From Shewanella sp. KX20019 (GTDB taxonomy: Bacteria > Pseudomonadota > Gammaproteobacteria > Enterobacterales > Shewanellaceae), in contig NZ_CP068437.1 of NCBI RefSeq assembly GCF_016757755.1, forward strand, positions 1,426,001 through 1,490,000: 64,000 bases of DNA, in the 5' to 3' direction. Positions 41,475 through 51,111 of this stretch are shown piece after piece (positions within the stretch are counted from its first letter, which is position 1; every line of letters begins with the position of its first letter). A model generated the notes under the pieces. That model was not told where the DNA came from. It ran no database searches and saw only the letters and a program-made list of their open reading frames with translations. The translations under genes and the position numbers were made by a program.

Positions 41475-41527
41475 TCTGAAATTTGTGAGCTAGCATCTTG
41501 TCACTGCTAGCTCTCAAATTTCAGACA
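41473..41527. repeat. 55-nt near-perfect inverted repeat between two terminators
   Basis: Two 23-base arms (41473-41495 and 41505-41527) match at 22 of 23 positions around a nine-base loop. Flanking T and A runs extend the stem further if one base bulges. It lies exactly between the hlyU terminator and the rpsT terminator. Confidence 0.85.
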
Positions 41528-41528
41528 T

Positions 41529-41555
41529 AAAAAAACCGGCCGAGGCCGGTTTTTA
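41529..41555 (-). terminator. Terminator after rpsT
   Basis: ACCGGCC and GGCCGGT stem, with AAAAAAA on the plus strand giving a T-run on the minus strand. Confidence 0.85.
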
Positions 41556-41573
41556 GTTGCTTTAAACTAAGAC

Positions 41574-41840
41574 TTAAGCAGCAAGTGCTTTAATTTTAGT
41601 GTTTAAGCGAGACTTATAACGAGCAGCCTTATTCTTGTGAATAAGACCTTTTGTCGCCATACGGTCGATAATTGGTTGTGCAGTTACGAAAGCGGCAGTA
41701 GCTGCTTCGTGGTCGCCTGCATTAATTGCAGCAATTATTTTTTTAACGTAAGTACGTAACATTGAGCTACGGCTAGCGTTATGCTGGCGACGCTTCTCAG
41801 ACTGAAGCGCGCGCTTCTTTGCAGACTTGCTATTAGCCAA
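41574..41840 (-). CDS. rpsT: 30S ribosomal protein S20
   Basis: The 88-residue bS20 sequence (LANSKSAKKRALQSEKRRQHNASRSSMLRTYVKKIIAAI) is diagnostic. The C-terminal helix KGLIHKNKAARYKSRLNTKIKAL is typical. The start codon is TTG, as in E. coli rpsT, where the weak start takes part in feedback control by S20. It is divergent from murJ, the usual order. Confidence 0.97.
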   Translation of the reverse strand: MANSKSAKKRALQSEKRRQHNASRSSMLRTYVKKIIAAINAGDHEAATAAFVTAQPIIDRMATKGLIHKNKAARYKSRLNTKIKALAA

Positions 41841-42083
41841 GGTGCAACTCCTAAAACTGGGTTTGGTATTTTTGAGGTCGAGGAATATGCCCTATTTATG
41901 TCACTTTGTCAATGACAATGACTGAATCAGTTTGATTAACTCAAAATAATCCAACCAGCTTGGCTTTCTTCAACCTAACTCGTGTAATATGATGCGCAAT
42001 TCTAGCAGGTATTGCTATGAGACAATAGGGGGAACGTATAATTTATGCGTGATACCGCCCATTTTTAGCTCTCGGGGGGCGTT

Positions 42084-43643
42084 TTGAGCAGAAAGCTATT
42101 TAGGTCTGGCATGATTGTCAGTGCTATGACATTAATCTCACGTGTTTTAGGTTTAGTGAGAGACGTTGTAATTGCCAATCTTATGGGCGCTGGCAGTAGT
42201 GCTGATGTTTTTTTCTTTGCTAATAAAATCCCTAATTTTTTAAGACGCTTGTTTGCAGAAGGTGCTTTTGCTCAGGCATTTGTCCCGGTTTTAACCGAAT
42301 ACCAAGAAAAAAACAGTGATGAAGAGATAAGAGAGCTGCTGGGTAAGGTTGCCGGAACACTCGGTGTACTCGTCAGCGTTGTGACCTTATTTGGCGTCAT
42401 CGCCTCACCTGTGTTGGCGGCATTGTTCGGCGGTGGTTGGTTTTATGCTTGGTTGAATGACGCACCGGGTGGAGAGAAGTTTGAGTTAGCAGCGTTAATG
42501 TTGAAGATAACCTTTCCCTATTTATGGTTCATCACTTTTACCGCATTGGCAGGTTCTATTTTAAATACTCGCGGGCGCTTTGCCGTTTCAGCTTTTACCC
42601 CTGTATTCCTTAATATTGCTATTATTTCTGCTGCGCTATTTTTGGCACCTAATTTAGACCAGCCTGAAATCGGTCTGGCCTGGGGGGTGTTTTTTGGTGG
42701 TTTGATTCAATTCTTGTTTCAAATACCGTTTCTTCTTAGAGAAAAAGCAGTTGTAAAACCGAGCTGGGGCTGGAGCCACCCTGGTGTGACTAAGATTAGA
42801 ACGTTGATGATCCCTGCGCTGTTTGGGGTGTCTGTGTCACAAATTAATCTACTTTTCGATACGTTTATCGCCAGCTTTTTAATGACGGGCTCAATCAGTT
42901 GGTTGTATTACTCTGATAGATTACTTGAATTTCCTTTAGGGTTGTTTGGCATCGCAATTGCGACGGTGATATTACCCGCGTTATCAAAACGTCATGTTAA
43001 TGCTGAAAGTGAAGGGTTTTCACAGACCATGGACTGGGGCGTTAAAGCGATTGTTTTATTGGGGTTGCCGGCAATGTGCGGCTTGATTATGCTGGCCAAG
43101 CCCATGCTGATGGTGCTGTTTATGCGGGGGGCGTTTACTTATGACGACGTTGAAATGGCGTCATACAGTTTGATGGCATACGGTAGTGGCTTGCTGAGCT
43201 TTATGTTGATTAAAATCTTAGCTCCAGGTTATTACTCTCGCCAAGATACCAAAACGCCAGTTCGTTATGGCATTATTGCCATGGTCAGCAATATGGTGTT
43301 TAACCTCATTTTTGCTATCCCTTTTGGCTATGTGGGTCTGGCTATTGCGACTTCAATGTCAGCGGCGCTTAATGCTTGTCTGTTGTACAGAGGGCTTCAT
43401 AAAGCTAATGTGTATAAGCTTAGCGCATCGACCATTCTATTTTCAGTTAAAACCTTGGTGGCGGCCCTAATCATGTTGGCCGTTATTTACTATTTGCAGC
43501 CATCGATTACAGCTTGGTTAGATTTTTCGTTGTTGGAGCGAGGAGTAGAGCTGGTTAAATTGATTGCAATTGCAGCAGTCTGTTACTTTATTTGCCTCGT
43601 TTGCTTCGGAATTCGCCCTTGGAAGATGAAAGCTGCAGTTTGA
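42084..43643 (+). CDS. murJ: Lipid II flippase MurJ
   Basis: A 519-residue MOP-superfamily membrane protein with about fourteen helices that flips lipid II across the inner membrane for peptidoglycan synthesis. Family marks are MTLISRVLGLVRDVVIANLMGAGSSADVFFFANKIPNFLRRLFAEGAFAQAFVPVL and the later SGSISWLYYSDRLLEFPLGLFGIAIATVILPALS-type segment. TTG start preceded by a G-rich ribosome-binding site. ribF follows on the same strand. Confidence 0.97.
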   Translation: MSRKLFRSGMIVSAMTLISRVLGLVRDVVIANLMGAGSSADVFFFANKIPNFLRRLFAEGAFAQAFVPVLTEYQEKNSDEEIRELLGKVAGTLGVLVSVVTLFGVIASPVLAALFGGGWFYAWLNDAPGGEKFELAALMLKITFPYLWFITFTALAGSILNTRGRFAVSAFTPVFLNIAIISAALFLAPNLDQPEIGLAWGVFFGGLIQFLFQIPFLLREKAVVKPSWGWSHPGVTKIRTLMIPALFGVSVSQINLLFDTFIASFLMTGSISWLYYSDRLLEFPLGLFGIAIATVILPALSKRHVNAESEGFSQTMDWGVKAIVLLGLPAMCGLIMLAKPMLMVLFMRGAFTYDDVEMASYSLMAYGSGLLSFMLIKILAPGYYSRQDTKTPVRYGIIAMVSNMVFNLIFAIPFGYVGLAIATSMSAALNACLLYRGLHKANVYKLSASTILFSVKTLVAALIMLAVIYYLQPSITAWLDFSLLERGVELVKLIAIAAVCYFICLVCFGIRPWKMKAAV

Positions 43644-43708
43644 GTGCTGATTATAAAGACTAGCTAGTATATAATCCGCCCATTTACTCTCATGTGTCGT
43701 GTAGGATA

Positions 43709-44644
43709 ATGGAATTAATCCGCGGTATTTATAATATTTTGCCTAAGCATCATGGTTGCGTATTAACAATAGGCAACTTCGATGGCGTTCATCGTGGCCA
43801 TGCGGAAGTGATTAATCGACTTGTGGGTAAAGCACAACATTTGGGCTTACCTGCTGTTGTTATGACATTTGAACCGCAGCCACAAGAGTTTTTTCAGGGC
43901 GAAAATGCACCGGCTAGGTTGAGCTTATTACGCGATAAACTCATGTTGCTTGATGAGCTAGCGATTGACCGGGTGCTCTGTGTGAATTTCAATAAGAAGT
44001 TTGCCGATTTTAGCGCTGAAGATTTTATTGAACAGTTATTGGTTAAAGCACTTGGTATTAAGTACTTAGTGGTGGGCGATGACTTCTGTTTTGGTAAGCA
44101 GCGCCAGGGTAATTTTGACATGCTGCGTAAAGCCGGAGAAAAATACGGTTTTGTGGTCGTGAGTACACAAAGCTTTATTCTAGGTGACAAGCGTGTGAGC
44201 TCTACAGAGGTAAGGCAACTACTTGCTAATGGTAATATGGAACAAGCTAGGCGTTTGCTTGGACATCCCTTTATCCTTAGTGGCAAGGTGGCCCATGGTC
44301 AAAAAATAGGAAGAACGATAGGTTTCCCTACCGCTAATATCGCGTTAAAGCGCAAAGTCACGCCTGTTAGAGGTGTTTTTGCTGTTAAGCTTTATTGGAA
44401 TAATAGTGATATATATGAAGGTGTAGCAAACGTCGGTTTTAGACCAACAGTGAATGGTCAGGTATGTCAGTTAGAAGTCCATCTGTTTGATTTTGATGGT
44501 GACCTTTATGGTAAGGCTGTTGAAGTTGAGTTGGTGGCAAAGATTAGAGACGAGCAGCCATTTGGATCACTAGATGCGCTGAAAAAACAAATTAAAAATG
44601 ATGCCGACAGAGCGAAAGCTCTACTCGGCAGCGATGCAGGCTAA
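43709..44644 (+). CDS. ribF: Bifunctional riboflavin kinase / FAD synthetase
   Basis: Makes FMN and FAD from riboflavin. The 311-residue protein has an N-terminal nucleotidyltransferase (LTIGNFDGVHRGHAEVI, the HxGH-like GVHRGH motif) and a C-terminal kinase domain (GRTIGFPTANI, then VANVGFRPTV). ATG 43709 follows TAGGAT and gives the family length. ileS follows after about 30 bases, the standard ribF-ileS-lspA order. Confidence 0.97.
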   Translation: MELIRGIYNILPKHHGCVLTIGNFDGVHRGHAEVINRLVGKAQHLGLPAVVMTFEPQPQEFFQGENAPARLSLLRDKLMLLDELAIDRVLCVNFNKKFADFSAEDFIEQLLVKALGIKYLVVGDDFCFGKQRQGNFDMLRKAGEKYGFVVVSTQSFILGDKRVSSTEVRQLLANGNMEQARRLLGHPFILSGKVAHGQKIGRTIGFPTANIALKRKVTPVRGVFAVKLYWNNSDIYEGVANVGFRPTVNGQVCQLEVHLFDFDGDLYGKAVEVELVAKIRDEQPFGSLDALKKQIKNDADRAKALLGSDAG

Positions 44645-44674
44645 TAGCTTAGCGAACAAAACGGTAAAGGATCA

Positions 44675-47497
44675 ATGAGCGACTATAAATCTACTTTGAA
44701 TTTGCCGGAAACAGAGTTTCCGATGCGTGGTAATTTGGCTAATCGTGAGCCAGAGATGTTGAAGTCCTGGAACGAGAAAGGACTGTATCAACAGATCCGT
44801 GAGAGCCGTAAGGATAGCAAGCCGTTTATTTTGCATGATGGTCCTCCATATGCAAACGGTGATATTCATATTGGTCACTCAGTTAATAAAATTCTTAAAG
44901 ATATTATTATCAAGTCAAAGACCATGTCTGGCTTTGATGCGCCATACATTCCTGGTTGGGATTGTCATGGTTTACCTATTGAGCTCAAAGTAGAGCAAAA
45001 AATCGGTAAGCCTGGCCACAAGGTTACCGCAGCCGAGTTTCGTCAAAAGTGTCGTGAATATGCGGCTAAGCAAGTTGACGGTCAGCGTGATGACTTTATC
45101 CGTTTAGGTGTGTTTGCTGATTGGCAAAACCCTTACCTAACAATGGATTTTAACACTGAAGCAAACATTGTCCGCTCATTATCAAAAGTCGTTGATAGCG
45201 GACATTTGCACAAGGGTGTTAAGCCTGTGCATTGGTGTACTGATTGTGGTTCTGCTCTGGCTGAAGCTGAAGTTGAATATGAAGACAAGATGTCTCCAGC
45301 TATCGATGTGGCTTTTTCTGTTGTTGATAAGAGCGCATTGCTTGCTAAGTTTGGTTTGACTGAATATCCACATAACATCTCTATGGTTATCTGGACGACA
45401 ACGCCTTGGACTTTGCCTGCAAACCGAGCATTAGCTGTTGCAGCTAACCTTGAATATACTTTAGTTGAGATGGTCAAAGACGGCCAAACTCAAGCTCTGG
45501 TATTAGCAGAAGAGCTCGCTGAATCGTGTGTTGAGCGATTTGGAGCGCAGTCGCATAAAGTACTGGCTAACGTTTTAGGCTCAGAGCTTGAATTATTACG
45601 TTTTAACCACCCATTTTATGGTTTTGATGTGCCCGTTATTATAGCTGATCACGTTACTGTTGATTCTGGTACGGGTATTGTTCATACCGCTCCAGGTCAT
45701 GGTCAAGACGATTTTGTTGTTGGTCAAAAGTATGGTCTAGAAGTTGCCAATCCTGTCGGTGATAACGGTGTTTATAAAGCCGATACAGAGATATTTGCCG
45801 GACAACACGTCTTCAAAGCTAACAAGAGTGTAGTAGCACTGTTAGAAGAGAAGGGCACACTGCTTAATCACATTGCGATTAATCATAGTTACCCACATTG
45901 CTGGCGCCATAAAACCCCCATTATTTTCCGTGCGACGCCGCAGTGGTTTATCTCAATGGATCAAAAAGGGCTACGTACTCAAGCTCTCTCTGAGATAGAA
46001 AAAACAAAATGGATCCCTGATTGGGGCCAAAGCCGTATTGAAAAGATGGTTGAAAACCGTCCAGACTGGTGTATTTCACGTCAACGTACCTGGGGCGTAC
46101 CAATTGCCTTATTTGTACACCGTGAAACAGATGAGCTGCATCCCGATAGCGTATCCTTAATGGAGCGTGTTGCTAATCGTATCGAGCAAGAAGGTATACA
46201 AGCTTGGTGGGATCTAGATACTGCTGAGCTGCTAGGTGATGAAGCTGACCAATATCGCAAAGTGACTGATACGCTAGACGTATGGTATGACTCAGGTTCA
46301 ACATTCTCAACGGTTGTCGCCGCGCGTCCTGAGTTTAAAGGCCATGAAGTTGACCTTTACTTAGAGGGTAGCGACCAGCATCGTGGTTGGTTTATGTCAT
46401 CATTGATGATCTCTACTGCGATGAATGGTAAAGCGCCATATAAGCAAGTGTTGACTCACGGGTTTGCCGTTGATGGTAAAGGCCGCAAGATGTCTAAATC
46501 TGTCGGTAACGTGATTGCTCCACAGCATGTCACCAATAAGCTGGGCGCAGACATCCTTCGTTTATGGATCGCAGCAACAGATTACAGTGGCGAAATGACG
46601 GTTTCTGATGAGATCCTCAAGCGTAGCGCCGATGCTTATCGCCGTATTCGTAACACCGCTCGATTCCTGTTGGCTAATATTAATGGCTTTAACCCTGAAA
46701 CCGATATGGTCGCGGTTGAAGACATGGTTGCACTGGATCGTTGGGCTGTTCGTCGCGCTACTGCTCTGCAGCAAGAAATTGTTGAAGCTTATGACGAATA
46801 CAACTTCCACTCTGTAACACAAAAGCTGATGCAGTTCTGCTCTGTTGAACTTGGTAGTTTCTATCTTGATATCATTAAAGACAGACAGTACACCGCAAAA
46901 GATGACAGTATTGCCCGTCGCAGCTGTCAATCAGCGCTATACCTTATCTCTGAGGCTATGGTTCGTTGGATGGCACCAATCTTAAGCTTCACCGCTGATG
47001 AGATCTGGAAGCTACTTCCTGGTGAACGTGGGGAGTTCGTATTCACAGAGACTTGGTATGAAGGGCTAACGTCTGTAACGCTTGATTCAGACCTTAGCGA
47101 TGAATACTGGGATCAGCTGTTAGCTGTTCGCGCTGAAGTGAATAAGGTGATTGAAAATGCCCGTCGTGAAAAACAGATTGGCGGATCATTGGAAGCTGAA
47201 ATCACTCTATTTGCTGATGATGCTCTGGCTTCAGTACTGAACACCTTAGATGATGAATTACGTTTTGTGTTGCTGACCTCTAACACTGAAGTTGTTGCAC
47301 TTTCTCAAGCACCAACAGATGCTATTGAGACCGAGCTTGCGACTCTGAAGCTTGGACTCAAAAAGTCTGCAGCTGAGAAGTGTGAGCGTTGCTGGCACCA
47401 TAGAGAAGATGTTGGCCAGGTAGCTGAACATCCAACATTATGTACTCGTTGCGTCACCAATATTGAAGGTGAAGGCGAAACTCGTCAGTTTGCATAA
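44675..47497 (+). CDS. ileS: Isoleucyl-tRNA synthetase
   Basis: A 940-residue class Ia synthetase. The HIGH motif is in GDIHIGHSVNK, KMSKS in GRKMSKSVGN, and the editing domain (about 190-400) includes IWTTTPWTLPANRALAV. The C-terminus carries a zinc-finger (CERCWHH and CTRC cysteines). Length matches E. coli IleS (938). lspA starts eleven bases after its stop codon. Confidence 0.99.
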   Translation: MSDYKSTLNLPETEFPMRGNLANREPEMLKSWNEKGLYQQIRESRKDSKPFILHDGPPYANGDIHIGHSVNKILKDIIIKSKTMSGFDAPYIPGWDCHGLPIELKVEQKIGKPGHKVTAAEFRQKCREYAAKQVDGQRDDFIRLGVFADWQNPYLTMDFNTEANIVRSLSKVVDSGHLHKGVKPVHWCTDCGSALAEAEVEYEDKMSPAIDVAFSVVDKSALLAKFGLTEYPHNISMVIWTTTPWTLPANRALAVAANLEYTLVEMVKDGQTQALVLAEELAESCVERFGAQSHKVLANVLGSELELLRFNHPFYGFDVPVIIADHVTVDSGTGIVHTAPGHGQDDFVVGQKYGLEVANPVGDNGVYKADTEIFAGQHVFKANKSVVALLEEKGTLLNHIAINHSYPHCWRHKTPIIFRATPQWFISMDQKGLRTQALSEIEKTKWIPDWGQSRIEKMVENRPDWCISRQRTWGVPIALFVHRETDELHPDSVSLMERVANRIEQEGIQAWWDLDTAELLGDEADQYRKVTDTLDVWYDSGSTFSTVVAARPEFKGHEVDLYLEGSDQHRGWFMSSLMISTAMNGKAPYKQVLTHGFAVDGKGRKMSKSVGNVIAPQHVTNKLGADILRLWIAATDYSGEMTVSDEILKRSADAYRRIRNTARFLLANINGFNPETDMVAVEDMVALDRWAVRRATALQQEIVEAYDEYNFHSVTQKLMQFCSVELGSFYLDIIKDRQYTAKDDSIARRSCQSALYLISEAMVRWMAPILSFTADEIWKLLPGERGEFVFTETWYEGLTSVTLDSDLSDEYWDQLLAVRAEVNKVIENARREKQIGGSLEAEITLFADDALASVLNTLDDELRFVLLTSNTEVVALSQAPTDAIETELATLKLGLKKSAAEKCERCWHHREDVGQVAEHPTLCTRCVTNIEGEGETRQFA

Positions 47498-47507
47498 AGG
47501 AGCTGTA

Positions 47508-48020
47508 ATGCCCACTTCTTGGAAAGACAGTGGCCTACGTTGGTATTGGATAGTTGTGTTGGTGTTTCTTGCCGACCAGCTGTCTAAGCAGTGGGTGTTG
47601 TCCAGTTTTGATCTGCATGAGTCGGTAAATTTACTGCCGATATTTAACTTTACCTATGTGCGTAATTATGGCGCAGCATTTAGTTTTTTAAGTGATGCCG
47701 GTGGCTGGCAACGTTGGTTGTTCACTTTTGTTGCGGTTGGTTTTAGTGTGTTACTTTCAGTTTGGTTGCGTCAGCAGCCAAGTAAAATGTGGCGCTTAAA
47801 CCTCGCTTACACATTGGTAATAGGCGGTGCTTTAGGTAATTTGGTTGATCGATTGCAACATGGCTTTGTGGTCGACTTCTTAGATTTCTATTGGAACACT
47901 AGTCATTTTGCGGCATTTAATATTGCCGATTCTGCAATTTGTGTTGGTGCAGGACTCATCATTTTAGATTCTTTTGTCTCTGGAAAAGATGACAAGAGAT
48001 CAGATGATATAAAGGGGTAA
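47508..48020 (+). CDS. lspA: Lipoprotein signal peptidase II
   Basis: A 170-residue inner-membrane aspartyl protease that cleaves prolipoprotein signal peptides after lipid attachment. It has four helices and the catalytic aspartates in GNLVDRLQHGFVVDFLDFY and FNIADSAICVG. ATG 47508 has AAAGGAG six bases upstream; an upstream frame overlapping ileS has none. Confidence 0.97.
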   Translation: MPTSWKDSGLRWYWIVVLVFLADQLSKQWVLSSFDLHESVNLLPIFNFTYVRNYGAAFSFLSDAGGWQRWLFTFVAVGFSVLLSVWLRQQPSKMWRLNLAYTLVIGGALGNLVDRLQHGFVVDFLDFYWNTSHFAAFNIADSAICVGAGLIILDSFVSGKDDKRSDDIKG

Positions 48021-48025
48021 TCCAG

Positions 48026-48448
48026 GTGTCAGAGATACATTCAATTTTGTGCCATATGAACATTGTTCTAGAAGATGGTTCAACCGCTGAAAGTACTAAA
48101 GCGGCAGGCAAACCTGCTCGTTTTAATATTGGTGATGAAAGCCTAAGTCCAGCATTTGAAGCTGAAATTAGCGGTTTAGCGGTGGGCGATAGCCATAGCT
48201 TTACCTTACAAGCTGTAGATACCTTTGGTGAGTCTAACCCAGATGCTGTGCACCATATGGACAGAAGTCGTTTCCCTGCAGATATGAAGCTTGAAGCGGG
48301 TGTGATTGTCGCTTTTGGTGGTCCTGGTGGCAGCGAAATCCCTGGTATGGTACGCGATGTGGTCGGTGACTCTGTCACTGTCGACTTGAATCATCCTTTA
48401 GCGGGTCAAGTGTTAACATTTGAACTTGAAGTGGTACAGGTACTGTAA
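48026..48448 (+). CDS. fkpB: FKBP-type peptidyl-prolyl isomerase (SlpA type)
   Basis: A 140-residue single FKBP domain with the SlyD-like inserted flap. The motif DLNHPLAGQVLTFELEVVQV closes it, and there is no metal-binding tail, unlike SlyD in this same window. E. coli FkpB sits in the same lspA-fkpB-ispH order. GTG start five bases after the lspA stop. Confidence 0.95.
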   Translation: MSEIHSILCHMNIVLEDGSTAESTKAAGKPARFNIGDESLSPAFEAEISGLAVGDSHSFTLQAVDTFGESNPDAVHHMDRSRFPADMKLEAGVIVAFGGPGGSEIPGMVRDVVGDSVTVDLNHPLAGQVLTFELEVVQVL

Positions 48449-48450
48449 TT

Positions 48451-49380
48451 ATGAACATTCTTTTAGCAAATCCTCGCGGTTTTTGTGCTGGTGTTGATCG
48501 TGCTATTAGCATTGTTGAGCGCGCACTTGAGCTCTTTTCGCCGCCTATCTACGTGCGACACGAAGTGGTTCACAACCGCTATGTAGTGCAAAATCTTAAA
48601 GACCGTGGTGCAGTGTTTGTTGAAGAGTTAGATCAAGTACCTGATGACAGTATTGTCATCTTTAGTGCCCATGGGGTATCGCAAGCGGTTCGTGCAGAAG
48701 CTAAGGCTCGTGGCCTAAAAGTGTTTGATGCTACATGCCCGCTAGTCACCAAGGTTCATTTGCAGGTGACGCGTGCCAGCCGCAAAGGTGTTGAATGTAT
48801 TCTTATTGGTCATGCTGGTCACCCTGAAGTTGAAGGTACTATGGGCCAGTATGATAATCCAGAGGCAGGGGTTCATTTGGTTGAGTCTCCGGATGATGTC
48901 GCTAAGCTTGAAGTTAAAGATCCTGATAACTTATGTTTTGTGACTCAAACAACATTATCAATGGATGATACCGCAGACGTTATTGCATCGTTGCAAAAGA
49001 AGTTCCCTGCTATTGAAGGGCCGCGCAAAGATGATATCTGTTATGCAACGCAAAACCGCCAAGATGCGGTGCGTAATATATCTGAGAATGCAGAGCTGTT
49101 TATTGTGGTTGGTTCTAAAAACAGCTCTAACTCAAATCGGTTGCGTGAATTGGCACAAAAGAAAGGCACCAATGCCTATTTGGTTGATAATGCCGATGAT
49201 GTTAACTCTGCATGGTTTGATGGGGTTAAACGTGTTGCGGTAACAGCCGGAGCATCGGCGCCTGAAGTTCTGGTAAAGCAGGTCGTTGACGCGATAGCAG
49301 ATATGGCCCCCAGCGTGATTACTGAAGTCGAAGGGCGATTGGAAGATACTGTTTTTGCAGTCCCAGCCGAATTACGCTAA
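48451..49380 (+). CDS. ispH: 4-hydroxy-3-methylbut-2-enyl diphosphate reductase
   Basis: Last step of the MEP isoprenoid pathway; a [4Fe-4S] enzyme of 309 residues. The three cluster cysteines are visible in NPRGFCAGVDRAI (Cys12), FDATCPLVTKVH and DDICYATQNRQ. The HxGHPEVEG and SSNSNRLRELA segments bind substrate. ATG begins two bases after the fkpB stop. Confidence 0.98.
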   Translation: MNILLANPRGFCAGVDRAISIVERALELFSPPIYVRHEVVHNRYVVQNLKDRGAVFVEELDQVPDDSIVIFSAHGVSQAVRAEAKARGLKVFDATCPLVTKVHLQVTRASRKGVECILIGHAGHPEVEGTMGQYDNPEAGVHLVESPDDVAKLEVKDPDNLCFVTQTTLSMDDTADVIASLQKKFPAIEGPRKDDICYATQNRQDAVRNISENAELFIVVGSKNSSNSNRLRELAQKKGTNAYLVDNADDVNSAWFDGVKRVAVTAGASAPEVLVKQVVDAIADMAPSVITEVEGRLEDTVFAVPAELR

Positions 49381-49400
49381 ACAGCGTATTTTTATGAAAC

Positions 49401-49429
49401 AAAAAAGAGGCTAATGCCTCTTTTTTTTA
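49401..49429 (+). terminator. Terminator after ispH
   Basis: AAAAGAGGC-TAAT-GCCTCTTTT with a long T-run closes the ribF-ispH operon. Confidence 0.87.
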
Positions 49430-49610
49430 TGCTTAAAATTCAGACACATCTGTGGTATTCATCCTAAACAGCTCTCTTCCTTTGGGCTAATATTCGACTA
49501 AATACACATTAACCTGTATGCTAGTTAAGTTGCGCTAAGTTACAGATTTTAAACACTAAAAATATAAAAGCATTGTCAAAAATATGACTAAAGCAAAGGA
49601 ATTGACAGCA

Positions 49611-50132
49611 ATGAAAAATCAACAGCGGGGTCTTTCTTTAATTGAAGTAATGGTCTCTTTAGTTATTTTAGTTGTTGGTCTCATTGGTATTTTTAATCTG
49701 CACATTATAGCTAAACGCGGTAGCTTCGAATCCTTTCAGCAAACCCAAGCGACGTACCTTGCTAACGATATAGTTAATAGAATGAAACTCAATCGCAGCG
49801 AGCTATCAAGTTATGCTGACACCTATACCGGAGCAAAGACAGCCGTTAAGTCGTGTGAAACCAATATTTGTACCACAGGTGAGACGCTCCTTTGGGATAA
49901 GTATCAATGGGATCAATCTTTAATTGGTGCGGCGGAGCAGATAGGAGAGCAAAATGTGGGTGGACTAGATTCCCCAGTTGCTTGCATAACGGAAAGTGCA
50001 GGGACTATTTCTGTCATTATCGCGTGGCGAGGGATCCGTGAAATGAGCGCATCTTCAACAACGGAAGCAGATTGTGGCTCCTCTTTAGGGAAAAGACGAA
50101 GAGTCTTTTCCCTAAATACGATGATTCTTTAG
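49611..50132 (+). CDS. pilV: Type IV pilus minor pilin PilV
   Basis: A 173-residue prepilin-like protein. The leader ends QQRG before LSLIEVMVSLVILVVGLIGIF, with glutamate at mature position 5, the cleavage and methylation pattern of PilD. The rest is a pilin head. It opens the pilV-W-X-Y1-E cluster, where products prime pilus assembly and display PilY1. I chose ATG 49611 as the normal leader start; an upstream ATG at 49584 is less likely. Confidence 0.9.
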   Translation: MKNQQRGLSLIEVMVSLVILVVGLIGIFNLHIIAKRGSFESFQQTQATYLANDIVNRMKLNRSELSSYADTYTGAKTAVKSCETNICTTGETLLWDKYQWDQSLIGAAEQIGEQNVGGLDSPVACITESAGTISVIIAWRGIREMSASSTTEADCGSSLGKRRRVFSLNTMIL

Positions 50133-50142
50133 GGATATGACA

Positions 50143-51099
50143 ATGAGAAATAGTAAGGGGATGTCGCTAGTTGAGTTAATGGTTGCCATGGTGATAGGGC
50201 TGTTTTTAACGGCTGGCCTATTTTCAATGTTTGTAATGTCATCGACGAATGTCACCACCACCAGTCAATTTAATCAGCTGCAGGAAAATGGTCGTATAGC
50301 ATTGACCTTAATGGAGCGAGACTTAAGCCAACTTGGATTTATGGGGGATATTACCGGCACCGACTTTGTTATCGGGACAAACACCCGTGTTGATGCCAGC
50401 GCGACTATTGGAACCAGTGGCGATTGCGTAGGCGCTGGACTTAATAATGCAACACTCCCAATCGATATCGCAGCGCATTTTAGACGTCTGTGGGGTTATG
50501 AGAATGGTGTCAGTTCCGAGAGTTTAGGGTGTTTGTCAAATGTGAATGACAAAACAGATGTGATTCAAATGAAACGCTTGTTAGGGCCATCTGTTGCAGC
50601 GGGCACCACCGATGCTTTTTATATTGAAGCCAATGCCACTCAAGCTATATTTTTTAAATCCGCAACTGCGGCAGTATTGGGTAATAGTCGTATTTGGGAG
50701 TATCAGCACCATATTTACTATATTGGTGATGATGCCGATGGTATCCCCATCTTACGCAGAAAGAGCTTGTCTTCAACTGGTATGGGTAATGATGAACAGC
50801 TCGTTGAAGGGATTGAAAATATGCGGGTAATGTATGGATTCGACAGCAATGGTGACAGTACTGCTGATCGCTATATGCCCGCCGAGGATGTGACCTCTTT
50901 GATGTGGGATAATGAGCTTTTTCAACGATTAGTGGCCCTAAGGGTGCACCTTCTTGTTAGAGCCTCTGAAGCAGATAATAGTTATACCAATAAGACGACT
51001 TATACCTTGGGTGATAAAACGATAGGCCCGCTAAACGATAATTTTAGGCGCAAAGTATTAACGACAACAATTGTACTTGAAAACCCAGTGTTGATTTAG
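50143..51099 (+). CDS. pilW: Type IV pilus minor pilin PilW
   Basis: A 318-residue minor pilin. Leader MRNSKG precedes MSLVELMVAMVIGLFLTAGLF, glutamate at mature position 5. The large C-terminal part (ADSRYMPAEDV-like and VALRVHLLVRASE segments) is typical of PilW. ATG 50143 is seven bases after AGGGA; an ATG six bases earlier is too close to that site. Twelve bases separate it from pilX. Confidence 0.9.
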   Translation: MRNSKGMSLVELMVAMVIGLFLTAGLFSMFVMSSTNVTTTSQFNQLQENGRIALTLMERDLSQLGFMGDITGTDFVIGTNTRVDASATIGTSGDCVGAGLNNATLPIDIAAHFRRLWGYENGVSSESLGCLSNVNDKTDVIQMKRLLGPSVAAGTTDAFYIEANATQAIFFKSATAAVLGNSRIWEYQHHIYYIGDDADGIPILRRKSLSSTGMGNDEQLVEGIENMRVMYGFDSNGDSTADRYMPAEDVTSLMWDNELFQRLVALRVHLLVRASEADNSYTNKTTYTLGDKTIGPLNDNFRRKVLTTTIVLENPVLI

Positions 51100-51111
51100 A
51101 GAGGACTACTC

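Noticed and set aside
43894..44286. 130-codon minus-strand frame within ribF
   Set aside because: Overlaps an essential conserved gene throughout and has no homology or translation signal.
46562..46930. 122-codon minus-strand frame within ileS
   Set aside because: Shadow frame; ileS is intact and conserved across this part.
47959..48378. Minus-strand frame overlapping lspA and fkpB
   Set aside because: No start signal and it spans two conserved genes on the other strand.
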